From Erwinia typographi (GTDB lineage: Bacteria > Pseudomonadota > Gammaproteobacteria > Enterobacterales > Enterobacteriaceae), in assembly GCF_000773975.1 (NCBI RefSeq), contig NZ_JRUQ01000019.1, positions 186,001 through 250,000 of the forward strand: 64,000 bases of DNA, read 5' to 3'. The translations under genes were made by a program, and so were the position numbers. The notes under the pieces are model-generated. The model had not been told where the DNA came from, did no database searches, and saw only the letters and a list, made by a program, of their open reading frames with translations. Shown here piece after piece: positions 1 to 9,156 of the stretch. How positions within the stretch are numbered: the stretch's first letter is position 1; each line of letters begins with the position of its first letter.

Positions 1-668
1 CCGGAGAGGCGCGCGGCTTCCGGGTTGCCGCCAATGGCGTACATGCGGCGGCCGTGCTTGGTCAGCGACAGCCCCAGCTGAGCGACGACGGTCACCACCA
101 GCATGACGATGACGATGATCGGCACCTGCCCCAGCAATGAGAAGTTGGCCGGAATCGTCCCTTCCGCCATATCGCCACTCGGCATAACCATGTTTTCGGT
201 GATCGAGCCACCGAAGCTGTAGGTCATCGCCACGCCCTGCACCACGAACAGGCTGGCTAACGTCGCTAACATGTCGGGAATTTTCAGGATAACAATGAGA
301 AAGGCGTTAAACAGGCCGACCAGCGTGCAGAGCAACAGCGTAATCGCTATCGCCTCGGTCGAGCCAAAGCCGTACCAGACGAACAGCGAGATCACCAGCG
401 AGTTAGCCAGAGAGGCCGTAGAACCCACGGAGAGGTCGAATCCGCCAATGGTCAGGGAAACCGACACCCCAATCGCAATGACCGTCACGATGGCAATAGA
501 GCGCAGGATATTGATGATATTGCCCGGTTCCAGGAAACTGTCCGACGCCAGGCCAAACGCGGCGATCAGCGCGACCACCGTCAGCAACATTCCCCATTTA
601 TAGAGAAATTCAAACAGCTGGTGACGCACAGAGGGCGTCGCCTTCAGGGAAAGTTCTTTGCTGCTCAC
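1..668 (-). CDS. Sugar ABC transporter permease, RbsC/XylH type (partial, C-terminus off the window)
   Basis: Inner-membrane permease of a ribose/xylose-type (CUT2) importer. About 222 codons are visible, and the gene runs off the left edge. It is built of hydrophobic helices, and the family-typical IGGFDLSVGS loop is readable near residue 75, as in RbsC and AraH. The start is GTG at 668, overlapping the TGA of the upstream ATPase gene (GTGA), so the two are translationally coupled. The substrate cannot be deduced because the periplasmic binding protein lies outside the window. The class call is firm; the sugar is unknown. Confidence 0.85.
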   Translation of the reverse strand, partial: MSSKELSLKATPSVRHQLFEFLYKWGMLLTVVALIAAFGLASDSFLEPGNIINILRSIAIVTVIAIGVSVSLTIGGFDLSVGSTASLANSLVISLFVWYGFGSTEAIAITLLLCTLVGLFNAFLIVILKIPDMLATLASLFVVQGVAMTYSFGGSITENMVMPSGDMAEGTIPANFSLLGQVPIIVIVMLVVTVVAQLGLSLTKHGRRMYAIGGNPEAARLS

Positions 669-2170
669 GCAGGCGTTCCTCCGGTGGAATAAAGTAAAAG
701 TGTTTCTTCGTCAACGGCGCTGGCTTCCATTTCCGCCACGATGCGCCCGTCCCAGAGCACGCAAATGCGGTCGCACAGGCCCACCAGTTCGGCGAATTCG
801 CCGGAGGCATAAATCACCCCTTTTCCCTGGCGGGCCAGACCGTCTATCAGTTCAAATAAATCGGTTTTGGCTTTGATATCCACCCCTTTGGTGGGCTCAT
901 CAAAAATCAGCACGTCTGCGTCGTTGCGCAGCCATTTGCCGATAGCCACTTTCTGCTGATTGCCGCCCGACAGGCGGCGCAGCGTCTGCTGCGGGCCAGT
1001 GGTGCGCACCCCCAGTTTCTGAATCACGCTCTCCGCCCACTGCCAGGCCTGACGGTGACCAAACAGGCTCCAGCGTGAGAAGCTGTTATCGGCGGTAACG
1101 CTGAGATTCATCGCCACCGACTCGTCAATAAAAATGCCCTCTTTACGGCGCTCTTCCGGGATCAGCGCCATGCGGTTTTCTACTGCCGCATGAGGTGAAG
1201 ACGGTTTCCACGCCTTCCCGTGCAGTTCGCCGCGCGCAATGCGGCTGTTGCTTGCGCCAAACAACGCCTTGCAGAGTTCGGTTTTCCCCGCGCCAGCCAG
1301 TCCGGCGATGCCGAGGATCTCCCCTTTACGCAGCGTCAGCGAAATATTCTGCAACAGCGCGTCATCATGCAGGCCTTCTACCTTCAGCAGCGTCTGGTCG
1401 CTGAACGGCGGACGACGCGGCGGGTAGATATCCTCCAGCTGATGCCCCAGCATCTTCTCCACAATCTGCTCGCCGTTGAGCTGCGCCATCGGGCTGGTTT
1501 CAATCAGGCGGCCATCGCGCAGCACGGTTAACTGGTCGCAGATCCCGCGCAGCTCATGGATGCGGTGAGAGATAAACACCACGCCGATGCCGCTGCTTTG
1601 TAAACGGCGCACTACGGCGAATAAGCGCTCGCTTTCATGCTGATCCAGCGGCGCGGTAGGCTCATCCAGGATTAAGAAGCGGCAGTGGTGGGAAAGCGCG
1701 CGGGCCAGCAATATTTGCTGTTTCTCTGCCAGCGTACACTGGTCGATGCGGCGACGGACGTCCAGCCTGACGTCAAGCTGCGCCAACAGCTCTCTGGCCT
1801 GCTTACGCACCTCGCCCCAGCGATATACCTGGCCGCCCTCGGCGAGGCGATCCAGCATGATGTTTTCCGCCACGCTAAGCGTCGGCACCAGCGCCACATC
1901 CACCTCCTGCTGCACAAGGTGGATGCCAAGCCGTTTAGCATCACGCGGCGAGCGAATGCTGACCGGTTGACCATCCAGCAGGATTTCACCGCTGTAGCTA
2001 TCGTAAGCGCCGGAAAGCACCGCCATCAGCGTCGATTTTCCGGCGCCATTTGCCCCGGTCAGCGCATGTACCGAGTGGCCTTCCAGGCTGAAATCAACGC
2101 CATTCAGGGCCGTGAAACCGCCAAAAGCGATGGAGATCTGACGCATTTCAAGGCGATTTACCGCAGTCAT
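665..2170 (-). CDS. Sugar ABC transporter ATP-binding protein, RbsA type (two nucleotide-binding domains)
   Basis: Cytoplasmic ATPase of about 501 residues with two fused ABC domains, as in RbsA, XylG and AraG. Domain 1 has Walker A GANGAGKST (residues 39-47), a degenerate signature (CTLAEKQQ in place of LSGGQ) and Walker B LILDEPT. Domain 2 has GLAGAGKTE, a good signature LSGGNQQK and LIFDEPT. An asymmetric pair with one consensus site is usual for this family. The ATG at 2170 matches family N-termini; an in-frame start further upstream would add about 31 unsupported residues. It overlaps the permease gene by 4 bases. The sugar is unknown. Confidence 0.88.
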   Translation of the reverse strand: MTAVNRLEMRQISIAFGGFTALNGVDFSLEGHSVHALTGANGAGKSTLMAVLSGAYDSYSGEILLDGQPVSIRSPRDAKRLGIHLVQQEVDVALVPTLSVAENIMLDRLAEGGQVYRWGEVRKQARELLAQLDVRLDVRRRIDQCTLAEKQQILLARALSHHCRFLILDEPTAPLDQHESERLFAVVRRLQSSGIGVVFISHRIHELRGICDQLTVLRDGRLIETSPMAQLNGEQIVEKMLGHQLEDIYPPRRPPFSDQTLLKVEGLHDDALLQNISLTLRKGEILGIAGLAGAGKTELCKALFGASNSRIARGELHGKAWKPSSPHAAVENRMALIPEERRKEGIFIDESVAMNLSVTADNSFSRWSLFGHRQAWQWAESVIQKLGVRTTGPQQTLRRLSGGNQQKVAIGKWLRNDADVLIFDEPTKGVDIKAKTDLFELIDGLARQGKGVIYASGEFAELVGLCDRICVLWDGRIVAEMEASAVDEETLLLYSTGGTPA

Positions 2171-2488
2171 GGGCGAAACTCTCAGGCAGATGATGAAACG
2201 TGTCGCCGCATTTTTTAATGGATTATCACGGCTGGCAACGAACGAAAGCGCATAAGCTAACACAAAACGTTATTAGCCATCCAGACATCCAGCCACATAA
2301 GCGGTTAAAACCAGACAGCCGGAGCAATCCAGCAGAAAACGGGGAGATAATCATAATAAGCAGCATTTCTCTCGGTGCAGAACCAGTTGGTGGGCGGAAG
2401 CGAATCCTGAATGCAGGCTTATACGCCCATATGTCCCTTCGGTTATCTGCAATTTGACACGTATATCTGGGTAAGCATCAAAGGAAGG
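2171..2488. other. Intergenic stretch without a recognisable gene
   Basis: It separates the sugar ABC genes from the lysE-like gene. The only open frame here has neither family resemblance nor a convincing ribosome binding site. It probably holds the promoter of the ABC operon on the minus strand, but I see no clear hexamers or operator palindrome. Confidence 0.4.
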
Positions 2489-3109
2489 TCATCGACTGCT
2501 TGCGGCAAGCTTGACGGCGAAGAAAACAAATAATCCGCCTGTTGCTATGTCCATCCATTTGATGACTGAATTATTTTTTAACCACGCGGAGGCGTAACCG
2601 GTGGTCATGATTAAGATTAGCGACCACAGCGTACCCATGACGACATGTATGGCGACAAGCAAAAAAGTCCAGATGAGGGGGGAATGTCCGGTGGGGATAA
2701 ATTGTGGCAAAAATGAGACGTAGAAGATGCCTATTTTAGGATTAAGAACATTGCCAAGCATTCCTCTTAAAAACCAGTTTCCTACCGCCTCTGCCTTACC
2801 ATGAGACGGATTGAAGCTGGTTCTTGGTCGAAATATCAGTTGTGTACCTAACCAGCAGAGGTAGCAAGCCCCACACCATTTGAGGACTGAGTAAGCGATT
2901 TCTGATACAGCAAGCAGAGCGCCAAGTCCAAAAGCGACTATTGCACCCCAGATAAAACAACCTGCATCAATTCCAAGAGCGGCTTGAAAAGCCTTTTTCC
3001 CACCTTCAACAGAGGCTGTACGCAGGATTAATGCCGTATCAAGTCCGGGGGTGAGCGTCAAAATCAGGGCGGCGAGAGAGTAAGCCAGAAGAGCATCTTG
3101 AACAGACAT
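2489..3109 (-). CDS. LysE/RhtB family amino-acid exporter
   Basis: Inner-membrane protein of 206 residues, the normal length for LysE/RhtB translocators that export amino acids or their analogues. The N-terminal LTPGLDTALILRT segment corresponds to the family TPGP region, and about six hydrophobic helices follow. A strong Shine-Dalgarno (GGAGAAAGG) precedes the ATG at 3109. It stands alone between the ABC operon and sodA. Its base composition is visibly AT-richer than its neighbours, which hints at acquisition. The exported substrate cannot be told from sequence. Confidence 0.85.
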   Translation of the reverse strand: MSVQDALLAYSLAALILTLTPGLDTALILRTASVEGGKKAFQAALGIDAGCFIWGAIVAFGLGALLAVSEIAYSVLKWCGACYLCWLGTQLIFRPRTSFNPSHGKAEAVGNWFLRGMLGNVLNPKIGIFYVSFLPQFIPTGHSPLIWTFLLVAIHVVMGTLWSLILIMTTGYASAWLKNNSVIKWMDIATGGLFVFFAVKLAASSR

Positions 3110-3322
3110 TGCCTTTCTCCGAAAGAGCAGATTCTATTGAAATAACAGCAGATTCTCAAGTCAAAAAATCATTGTCATTTTTATTCGCACTGGCATTTGA
3201 AGGGGGTGTTGATCGTGCTTGCGGTCATGCTTTTTGCCATGTAAAAAACTCACAACGCGGGAATGCAGGAAATTAATCTGTTAATGTCGATTTCTGTAAG
3301 ATGGGTCCTCAAATGCCGCAAT

Positions 3323-3355
3323 AAAAAAACCGACGAAGCGAACTCCGTCGGTTTA
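3323..3355 (-). terminator. Rho-independent terminator of sodA
   Basis: On the minus strand an AACCGACGGAG / CTTCGTCGGTT hairpin is followed by seven T residues, just downstream of the sodA stop codon. Confidence 0.85.
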
Positions 3356-3381
3356 TCGTCACGATATAACGTGGTCGGGAA

Positions 3382-3999
3382 TTATTTAGCGGCGGCAAAG
3401 CGTGCGGCGGCTTCGTCCCAGTTGGCAACATCCCAGAACGCCTTGATGTAGTCAGGACGTTTGTTCTGATATTTCAGGTAGTAAGCGTGTTCCCAAACGT
3501 CCAGTCCAAGAATTGGCGTACCGGAAGCGCCAGCGATCGCCTCGCCCATCAGCGGGCTGTCCTGGTTCGCGGTAGACACCACGGCCAGCTTGTCGCCTTT
3601 TTTAACCAGCCACGCCCAGCCTGAACCGAAACGAGTGGTTGCCGCTTTTTCGAATTCAGCTTTAAACGCGTCAACGCTGCCGAAATCTTTTTCGATAGCC
3701 GCTTTCAGCTCGCCGCTCAGGGTAGTGCCGGTTTTCAGGCCTTTCCAGAAGAAGCTGTGATTTGAGTGGCCGCCCGCGTTGTTACGCAGCGCCGTTTTTT
3801 TGTCCGCAGGAACCTGATCCAGTTTGGTAATCAGTTCATCAACAGGCAGGTTGGCAAACTCAGTGCCTTCCAGCGCCGCGTTAGCGTTATTGACATAGGT
3901 CTGGTGGTGTTTGGTGTGATGGATTTCCATCGTCTGCTTGTCGAAATGCGGTTCCAGTGCGTCGTAGGCGTAAGGCAAGGATGGCAGTGAATAACTCAT
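3382..3999 (-). CDS. sodA: Superoxide dismutase [Mn]
   Basis: Cytoplasmic manganese superoxide dismutase that disproportionates superoxide to oxygen and peroxide. It has 205 residues, as in E. coli SodA. Metal ligands are visible in HHTKHHQTY (first His), [10 protein letters not shown] (second His) and LDVWEHAYY (Asp and His). The Gly-Gly preceding HSNH and the overall match favour Mn over Fe. The ATG at 3999 has a GGAG eight bases upstream and gives the standard N-terminus [11 protein letters not shown]; the longer frame adds 16 unsupported residues. A single-gene unit with its own terminator. Family-level knowledge suggests SoxRS, Fur and ArcA control, but no such site was resolved here. 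Confidence 0.97.
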   Translation of the reverse strand: MSYSLPSLPYAYDALEPHFDKQTMEIHHTKHHQTYVNNANAALEGTEFANLPVDELITKLDQVPADKKTALRNNAGGHSNHSFFWKGLKTGTTLSGELKAAIEKDFGSVDAFKAEFEKAATTRFGSGWAWLVKKGDKLAVVSTANQDSPLMGEAIAGASGTPILGLDVWEHAYYLKYQNKRPDYIKAFWDVANWDEAAARFAAAK

Positions 4000-4065
4000 G
4001 TTCATCATCTCCATGTAAATGGTGGGCGGCGCTGTTTCTGTAAGCACCGCGTAAGCAGTCGGATC

Positions 4066-4071
4066 ATTATA
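4066..4071 (-). promoter_or_regulatory. Putative -10 element of the sodA promoter
   Basis: A perfect TATAAT on the minus strand lies 67 bases upstream of the sodA ATG. The sequence at the -35 distance (CTTTTA) is poor, as expected for an activator-dependent promoter. Confidence 0.45.
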
Positions 4072-4196
4072 GTTAAATAAACGATCCGTAAAAGGGTTAT
4101 CAATGCCCCGACGTTAATGTGGGTTTAGCCCGCAGCAGGCACAGAGGCCGCTTTATGCTCTTTGCCTGCCCGGTTAAAACAAATCGGTCTAAGGTC

Positions 4197-5537
4197 TTAT
4201 TTCCCTAATTCTGCCAATGATTTATCCAGCGCGCCAACCAGCCAGTCGATATCGCTCCGCTGGAAGGCCAGCGGTGGCCGCAGTTTCAGCACGTTGCCAT
4301 AGGGCCCGGCCACCGAGGTCAGTACGTGGTTATCACGCAGTTTCTCGGTCACGTCCAGCGCCAGCTGCTTGTCCGGCGTTTTGCTGGCTTTATCGGTCAC
4401 CAGCTCAAAGCCGATAAACAGCCCCGCGCCGCGCACGTCGCCCACGCAGTCATATTTGTCTTTCAGCGTCAGCAGCTCGCGCAGCAGCTCGTCGCCCACT
4501 ACGCGGCTGTGTTCCTGCAATCCCTCTTCCTTAATCACTTTCAACACCGCCTGCGCGGCCGCCATCGCAACCGGGTTACCGCCAAAGGTGTTGAAGTAGG
4601 GGATGTCATCGCTGAAAGAGGCCAGCACGTCGCTTTTCGCCAGCAGTGCGGACACCGGGATGCCATTGCCCATCGGTTTACCGGTGGTGACGATATCCGG
4701 CACCACGCCGTGACGCGCAAAGCCCCAGAACGCATCGCCCGTGCGGGCAAAGCCCGGCTGAACTTCATCGGCGATAAAGATCCCGCCGTTTTTATGCACC
4801 ACATCCACCGCTTTCTTCAGAAAACCTTTCGGCCCCGGCAGCACGCCGTCCGAGGAAAAAATGGAATCAGCCAGGAAGCCCGCGAATTTGATGCCGTTCG
4901 CCGCCATATCATCGATCTGCTTCTGAATTTCCCCGGCAAACCAGTCACCCAAATCTGGCGCCGTTACCCGGTAGCGATCGGGGGGAGAAACCAGGCGCGT
5001 CGTCGCAGCCAGCGGCTGGCCGGTGCCCAGCGCGGGAGAGACCCCGGAGGTCAGGTCGCTGGTGCCATGATAGGCTTCCTGGCTGACAATAATGCCCGTA
5101 CCGCCGCTGTATGCCCGCGCCACGCGGATCGCCAGATCGTTGGCTTCTGAGCCGGTACACATGTACATCGCCCGATCGATTTCGCCAGGCATGGTCGCCA
5201 GCAATTCTTCCGAGTAATCAAGAATGCGCTCGTGCAGATAGCGGGTGTGCGTGTTCAGCTGCTGCATCTGCTGGTACACCGCATCAATCACCGCAGGATG
5301 ACAGTGACCAATGCTCGCCACGTTGTTGTAGACGTCGAGGTATTTGTCCCCGGCGGCATCCCAGAGATACTGGCCTTCACCCCGCACCAGATGGACCGGC
5401 TTACGGTAGAACAGACGGTAGGATTCACCCAGCACCTTGCTGCGCTTATCGGTCAGTTTACGCACGTCAGCATCCAGGCCGTCGGCGTGCTCGGCGCGAA
5501 AGCTGTTGGTGTCCATGATGGTCGAACGTGTAGCCAT
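4197..5537 (-). CDS. Class III pyridoxal-phosphate aminotransferase
   Basis: Fold-type I PLP enzyme of 446 residues, of the group that includes 4-aminobutyrate, AGXT2-like and phospholyase enzymes. The cofactor Asp lies in IADEVQPGFARTG and the Schiff-base Lys in VTTGKPMGNGIPVSAL; GSEANDLAIR binds the phosphate. The ATG at 5537 has GGGAG six bases upstream. It is transcribed away from a DeoR-type regulator at 5713, with about 175 bases between them, so it is probably that regulator's target. The operon of transport and hydrolase genes just beyond suggests an amino-compound substrate. It could be a transaminase or an amino-alcohol phospho-lyase; sequence alone does not decide. Confidence 0.85.
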   Translation of the reverse strand: MATRSTIMDTNSFRAEHADGLDADVRKLTDKRSKVLGESYRLFYRKPVHLVRGEGQYLWDAAGDKYLDVYNNVASIGHCHPAVIDAVYQQMQQLNTHTRYLHERILDYSEELLATMPGEIDRAMYMCTGSEANDLAIRVARAYSGGTGIIVSQEAYHGTSDLTSGVSPALGTGQPLAATTRLVSPPDRYRVTAPDLGDWFAGEIQKQIDDMAANGIKFAGFLADSIFSSDGVLPGPKGFLKKAVDVVHKNGGIFIADEVQPGFARTGDAFWGFARHGVVPDIVTTGKPMGNGIPVSALLAKSDVLASFSDDIPYFNTFGGNPVAMAAAQAVLKVIKEEGLQEHSRVVGDELLRELLTLKDKYDCVGDVRGAGLFIGFELVTDKASKTPDKQLALDVTEKLRDNHVLTSVAGPYGNVLKLRPPLAFQRSDIDWLVGALDKSLAELGK

Positions 5538-5626
5538 AATAACTCCCGTTGCGAATTGAGGGGTGAGCGGGCAGCCGTTGCGCCCGGATGAGATTCATCA
5601 TGGCAAATTTTCCACAAAATGCAACC

Positions 5627-5651
5627 AAATACACAAATACAATAAAATACA
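5627..5651. promoter_or_regulatory. Three direct AAATACA repeats, candidate operator
   Basis: AAATACA occurs at 5627-5633, 5635-5641 and 5645-5651 in the intergenic space between the divergent aminotransferase and DeoR-type genes. DeoR-family repressors often bind short direct repeats, so this is a plausible operator for both promoters. This is inference. Confidence 0.35.
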
Positions 5652-5712
5652 CATGCACGACGACAGATTGTCAGTTAGGCTACAGCCATCCCAACTGGAA
5701 AAGGAAACCTTA

Positions 5713-6489
5713 ATGTTGCAGGAAACCCGTTTACACCGTATCCGCGCGCTGCTGACTACCCTCAATCACGTCAGCACCGAACGGATCATCAGAGAGCTGG
5801 GGATTTCCAGGGAAACCGCCAGAAGGGATATTATTGAGCTGGAAACGCTGGGGCTGGCTCGCCGCGTACACGGTGGATTGATCGCGCTGGACGCGGAGCC
5901 AGAGCCGCCGCTGACCGTGCGCAGCGAAGTGCGGGCCAGAGAGAAACGCGCGATTGCCAGAGCGGCGGCCCAGCGCCTCAGGCCGGGTCAGACCCTGTTT
6001 CTGGATGCCGGTAGCACCACAACCATGCTGGCGGAAGAGCTGCGCACCATGTCCGGTCTGACCATTATTACCAATAGCCTGAATGCTGCGCTGAAGCTTT
6101 CGGCGGCAGAAGAGCATGACGTACTGAATAACACCATTATTTTACTGGGAGGCAGCATGGGTGCCGGGGCGCAGGAAACGCGGGGTGAGCTGACGGTAGG
6201 CGAAATCTACCGCTATCGCGCCGACGTAGCGCTGATGTCGCCGGTGGGTATCGACAGTAAAAATGGCGCCAGCAGCTTCCACCCGCATGAAGCCGCCATT
6301 GCCCGTGCGATGACCCAACAGGCCGCGCAGCTGATTTTACTGGCCGACAGCAGCAAGCTCGGCCTGACCAGCCGCATCAACTATGCCAGCGTGAAGCAGA
6401 TCGCCGCGCTGATTACCGACGGCGGCGCGGCTGGCAAACCCGTTTTAGCCGCGCTGGAGAAGGCGTTACCTGAGGTGGTGCTGGCTTAA
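5713..6489 (+). CDS. DeoR/GlpR-family transcriptional regulator
   Basis: DNA-binding repressor of 258 residues. An N-terminal helix-turn-helix (residues about 5-55, with the ELGISRETARRDI recognition region) is followed by the DeoR C-terminal sensor domain. That domain contains the phosphosugar-binding loop FLDAGSTTTML and the TNSLNAA and LADSSKLG motifs of the ISOCOT fold. The ATG at 5713 follows AAGGA by eight bases and gives the standard family start; the longer frame upstream is not supported. It diverges from the class III aminotransferase. Its 3' end overlaps that of the convergent GATase gene by 24 bases. The effector is unknown, though the family usually senses a phosphorylated intermediate. 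Confidence 0.88.
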   Translation: MLQETRLHRIRALLTTLNHVSTERIIRELGISRETARRDIIELETLGLARRVHGGLIALDAEPEPPLTVRSEVRAREKRAIARAAAQRLRPGQTLFLDAGSTTTMLAEELRTMSGLTIITNSLNAALKLSAAEEHDVLNNTIILLGGSMGAGAQETRGELTVGEIYRYRADVALMSPVGIDSKNGASSFHPHEAAIARAMTQQAAQLILLADSSKLGLTSRINYASVKQIAALITDGGAAGKPVLAALEKALPEVVLA

Positions 6490-7179
6490 AAAATTCACTA
6501 TCCAGGCCAGCACCAGCCGATCGTCCAGTGGAGCAGACAGGCTGTGCAGCGCCTCGCGAACCCGATTTGGCGGCAGAACAGACTGCCGGTATTGCATCAG
6601 ATCCCGGGCATAGTCACGGGTGAATTCCGGGTGCCCCTGGATACCCAGCATTACCCCGTCATATTCCACCATATAGTTACGACAGAATTGGCTGGCTGCC
6701 AGCACCTGCCCCATTGAAGGCAAGTTGACAACCTGATCCTGATGGCTGACCAGGATTTCCAAACCGTCCTGCGACGGCTGCATCCACGCCCGGCTTTCAA
6801 CGATCTGATTAAACGACACCCCGATCCCCCACCCCTGCGGATGGGGTTTCACCGTTCCGCCCAGCGCCTGAGCCAGTAATTGATGGCCGAAACAGATCCC
6901 CACCACCGGGCGCCGTTGCTGCCAGCACTGCCGAATAAACGCCCCCAGCTCGTCAATCCACGGCAGGTTGTCGTACACGCCATGGCGCGAGCCGCTGATT
7001 ACCCAGCCGTCCAGTTCGTTGATCTGTTGGGGAATTTCACCGTCATGACAGCGAAAAACCTGCCATTCCACCTCGCTACCCACCTGGGAAAATGCCTGTT
7101 GAAACAAATGCGGATAGTTGCCGTGGCGCGGTTGCAGCGCCTCAGCCACATCGTCACACTGCAATAAGCCTATCTTCAT
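6466..7179 (-). CDS. Class I glutamine-amidotransferase-like hydrolase (GMP-synthase GATase1 type)
   Basis: Stand-alone class I GATase domain of 237 residues. The nucleophile is Cys96 in VVGICFGHQ, and the rest of the triad is His183 and Glu185 in GIQGHPEF. No synthetase partner domain is attached. Free-standing members act as gamma-glutamyl hydrolases or deamidases, PuuD being a distant analogue. It is the last gene of the RpiR/ABC/M24 operon, 18 bases after the M24 gene, so it probably releases glutamate or ammonia from the imported compound or its derivative. The substrate is unknown. Its 3' end overlaps the converging DeoR-type gene. Confidence 0.82.
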   Translation of the reverse strand: MKIGLLQCDDVAEALQPRHGNYPHLFQQAFSQVGSEVEWQVFRCHDGEIPQQINELDGWVISGSRHGVYDNLPWIDELGAFIRQCWQQRRPVVGICFGHQLLAQALGGTVKPHPQGWGIGVSFNQIVESRAWMQPSQDGLEILVSHQDQVVNLPSMGQVLAASQFCRNYMVEYDGVMLGIQGHPEFTRDYARDLMQYRQSVLPPNRVREALHSLSAPLDDRLVLAWIVNFLSQHHLR

Positions 7180-7197
7180 CAGCAGTCTCGCTCACGA

Positions 7198-8349
7198 TCA
7201 AATTGCGCTGGCTATAAACAGCCGCCGCTCGGTTTGCGTCAGCCGCTGGTGGCCATTCGGCGTCACGAGAACCGTTTCGCTGAATGCCATCCCGGCTGCG
7301 GACACATACATATGGAACACCATACCCGATTTCAGACGCCAATTGGCATCAGGCAGGAATACGCGGGAGAAATCGCTGGTATGGGGTGATGAGAGGGGAT
7401 AGTAGCCCAGCGAGTAACCGGTGATATTGACGTATTCAGTCCGTAACCCAGCCGCAAGCATGGCCTCACGAGCCAATGCATCAATTTCGTTGGCGTGAGC
7501 GCCTGGCCGCATGGCCGCCAGTTGGCGATCCTGAATGGCAATCAACTGTTCCGCCAAACGATGCTGTTCATCCGTTGCGCTGCCGATCACCACTGGCCGC
7601 ATCATGCGCGCGCTGTAGCCATGACAGAAAGGCAGCAGTTCCATATGCAGCACATCACCCACCGCTAGCGGCCGATCGTGCAGATTTCCATGCAGGAAGC
7701 TATTTCCGACGCCTGCGGTGATGATGCCGCACCGGTTGGTGTCCAGCCCCTGCGCCATAAACACCTGATGCAGCATCGCAGCGGCCTGGCGTTCGGTAGT
7801 GCCAGGTCCGGCAGCGGCCACCGTGCGGGTAAACGCCTCATCGCCTACCAGAGCCGCACGGCCAATGTACGCCAGTTCCTGTTCTGACTTACACTCTCGC
7901 ACCTGCTCAAGTATGCCGGAAAAATCCACTATTTCCGTCTGCGGCAGACGCTGCCTGAGCGCACGAAAACGGTTAATGGTCATGCAGTAGGAATCCTGAT
8001 CCAGCCCCAGCCGTCCCTGATGCCAGCCTCGTTCGGTCAGCGTCGCCGTCAGCACCTCCAGCGGCTGTTGCCAGTCGCTAAAGGTAACCATGCTGGTCAT
8101 CCAGCTGCTTTCCACGAAGGTGGATTCATCAATGCTGCGGAAAATCATTACTGGCTCGCCGTCCAGCGGCAGCAAACAGGCGCGATACATGTTTTCTGAA
8201 ATGCCAAACCCGGTGAGCCAGAACAGGAACTCGGTCTGATCGATCAACAACACATCGATCTGGCGTTCACGCATATGGGCGCGAACGTCACGCACCCGCT
8301 GTTGGTACTCTTCAACGGTAAACAACAACTGTTTTACACTACTCATCAT
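7198..8349 (-). CDS. M24-fold hydrolase, creatinase/ectoine-hydrolase-like
   Basis: Protein of 383 residues with the two-domain layout of creatinase and prolidase-like proteins: an N-terminal creatinase_N domain, then a C-terminal pita-bread M24 domain from about residue 160. The five metal ligands of aminopeptidase P are mostly gone. The usual GDxVxxDxG reads GDVLHMELLP, the following DxxR region reads ARMMRP, GHGIG reads GYSLGY and the EPG region reads MYVSAAG; only the last Glu (FSETVLVT) remains. This argues for a metal-independent C-N hydrolase of the creatinase or DoeA kind rather than a peptidase. It lies 27 bases downstream of the ABC permease gene in one operon. ATGs at 8349 and 8346 are both possible. 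Confidence 0.78.
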   Translation of the reverse strand: MMSSVKQLLFTVEEYQQRVRDVRAHMRERQIDVLLIDQTEFLFWLTGFGISENMYRACLLPLDGEPVMIFRSIDESTFVESSWMTSMVTFSDWQQPLEVLTATLTERGWHQGRLGLDQDSYCMTINRFRALRQRLPQTEIVDFSGILEQVRECKSEQELAYIGRAALVGDEAFTRTVAAAGPGTTERQAAAMLHQVFMAQGLDTNRCGIITAGVGNSFLHGNLHDRPLAVGDVLHMELLPFCHGYSARMMRPVVIGSATDEQHRLAEQLIAIQDRQLAAMRPGAHANEIDALAREAMLAAGLRTEYVNITGYSLGYYPLSSPHTSDFSRVFLPDANWRLKSGMVFHMYVSAAGMAFSETVLVTPNGHQRLTQTERRLFIASAI

Positions 8350-8376
8350 TCAGAACCTATCTTGATACGCGCGTGT

Positions 8377-9156
8377 TCAACGCGATTTAGAGAACAGATT
8401 GGCGATAACCAGCGCCGCCACCGAAATCAAAATCAGTAATACGCTGACTGCCGCGATGGCCGGGGACAACTGAAACTGCACGCTATTCCAGATACGTACC
8501 GGCAGCGTCTGGGCCTCATTGCCCGCCATAAATAAAGCGATCATCAATTCGTCAAACGAGCTAAGGAAAGCGAAAATCGCGGCGGAAATGATGCCGGGGG
8601 CCGCCAGCGGCAGCGTAATGCGCCGCAAAATGGTCACCGCGCCCGCGCCCATACTCATCGCCGCCCAATCCAGCCGACGATCCATTCCTTGTAAAGTGGC
8701 GGACAAAATAATCGTGGCGATCGGCAGCGCAATAACGGCGTGACCGATGATGATGGCAACCACGCTGCTAAACACGGCGCTGGCGGAAAAGAAGAAAAAC
8801 ATCGACAGGGCGGTAATGATATTCGGCACGATCATCGGCATCAGTATCAGCGCATAAACCAGCTGTTTGCCGCCAAAGTGCATCCGCACCAGCGCAATGG
8901 CAGTGGACAAACTCAGCACCACCGCTAACACGGTAGCGGCAATGGCCACCCGCAGACTCAGCCACATCGACGCCAGCCAGTCCGGGTCCGTCAGGATCTC
9001 TTTCATCCAGCGCAGGGAAAAACCGCTGGGAGGAAAGGTCAGATAGCCGGTATTGCTGAACGCCAGAGGAAAGATGATAAGAACAGGCAGCGCCAGAAAC
9101 AGCAGGACCATACCTGCCAGCAGCCTGGTCAATATGCCTGGAGATCCGGCAGTCAT
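8377..9156 (-). CDS. ABC transporter permease, PotC type
   Basis: Inner-membrane permease of 259 residues with about six helices and the family loop around DWAAMSMGAGAVTILRRITLPLAAPGI, which contains the EAA-type motif that docks to the ATPase. It is the second permease of a polyamine/opine-type (MOI) importer. The start codon overlaps the stop of the upstream permease gene (ATGA at 9153-9156). The paired permeases, ATPase and binding protein form a complete transporter feeding the M24 and GATase enzymes downstream. Confidence 0.9.
   Translation of the reverse strand: MTAGSPGILTRLLAGMVLLFLALPVLIIFPLAFSNTGYLTFPPSGFSLRWMKEILTDPDWLASMWLSLRVAIAATVLAVVLSLSTAIALVRMHFGGKQLVYALILMPMIVPNIITALSMFFFFSASAVFSSVVAIIIGHAVIALPIATIILSATLQGMDRRLDWAAMSMGAGAVTILRRITLPLAAPGIISAAIFAFLSSFDELMIALFMAGNEAQTLPVRIWNSVQFQLSPAIAAVSVLLILISVAALVIANLFSKSR

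Noticed and set aside
7198-8349. Annotation as Xaa-Pro aminopeptidase
   Set aside because: Most metal ligands required for that activity are replaced, so only the M24 fold is supported.
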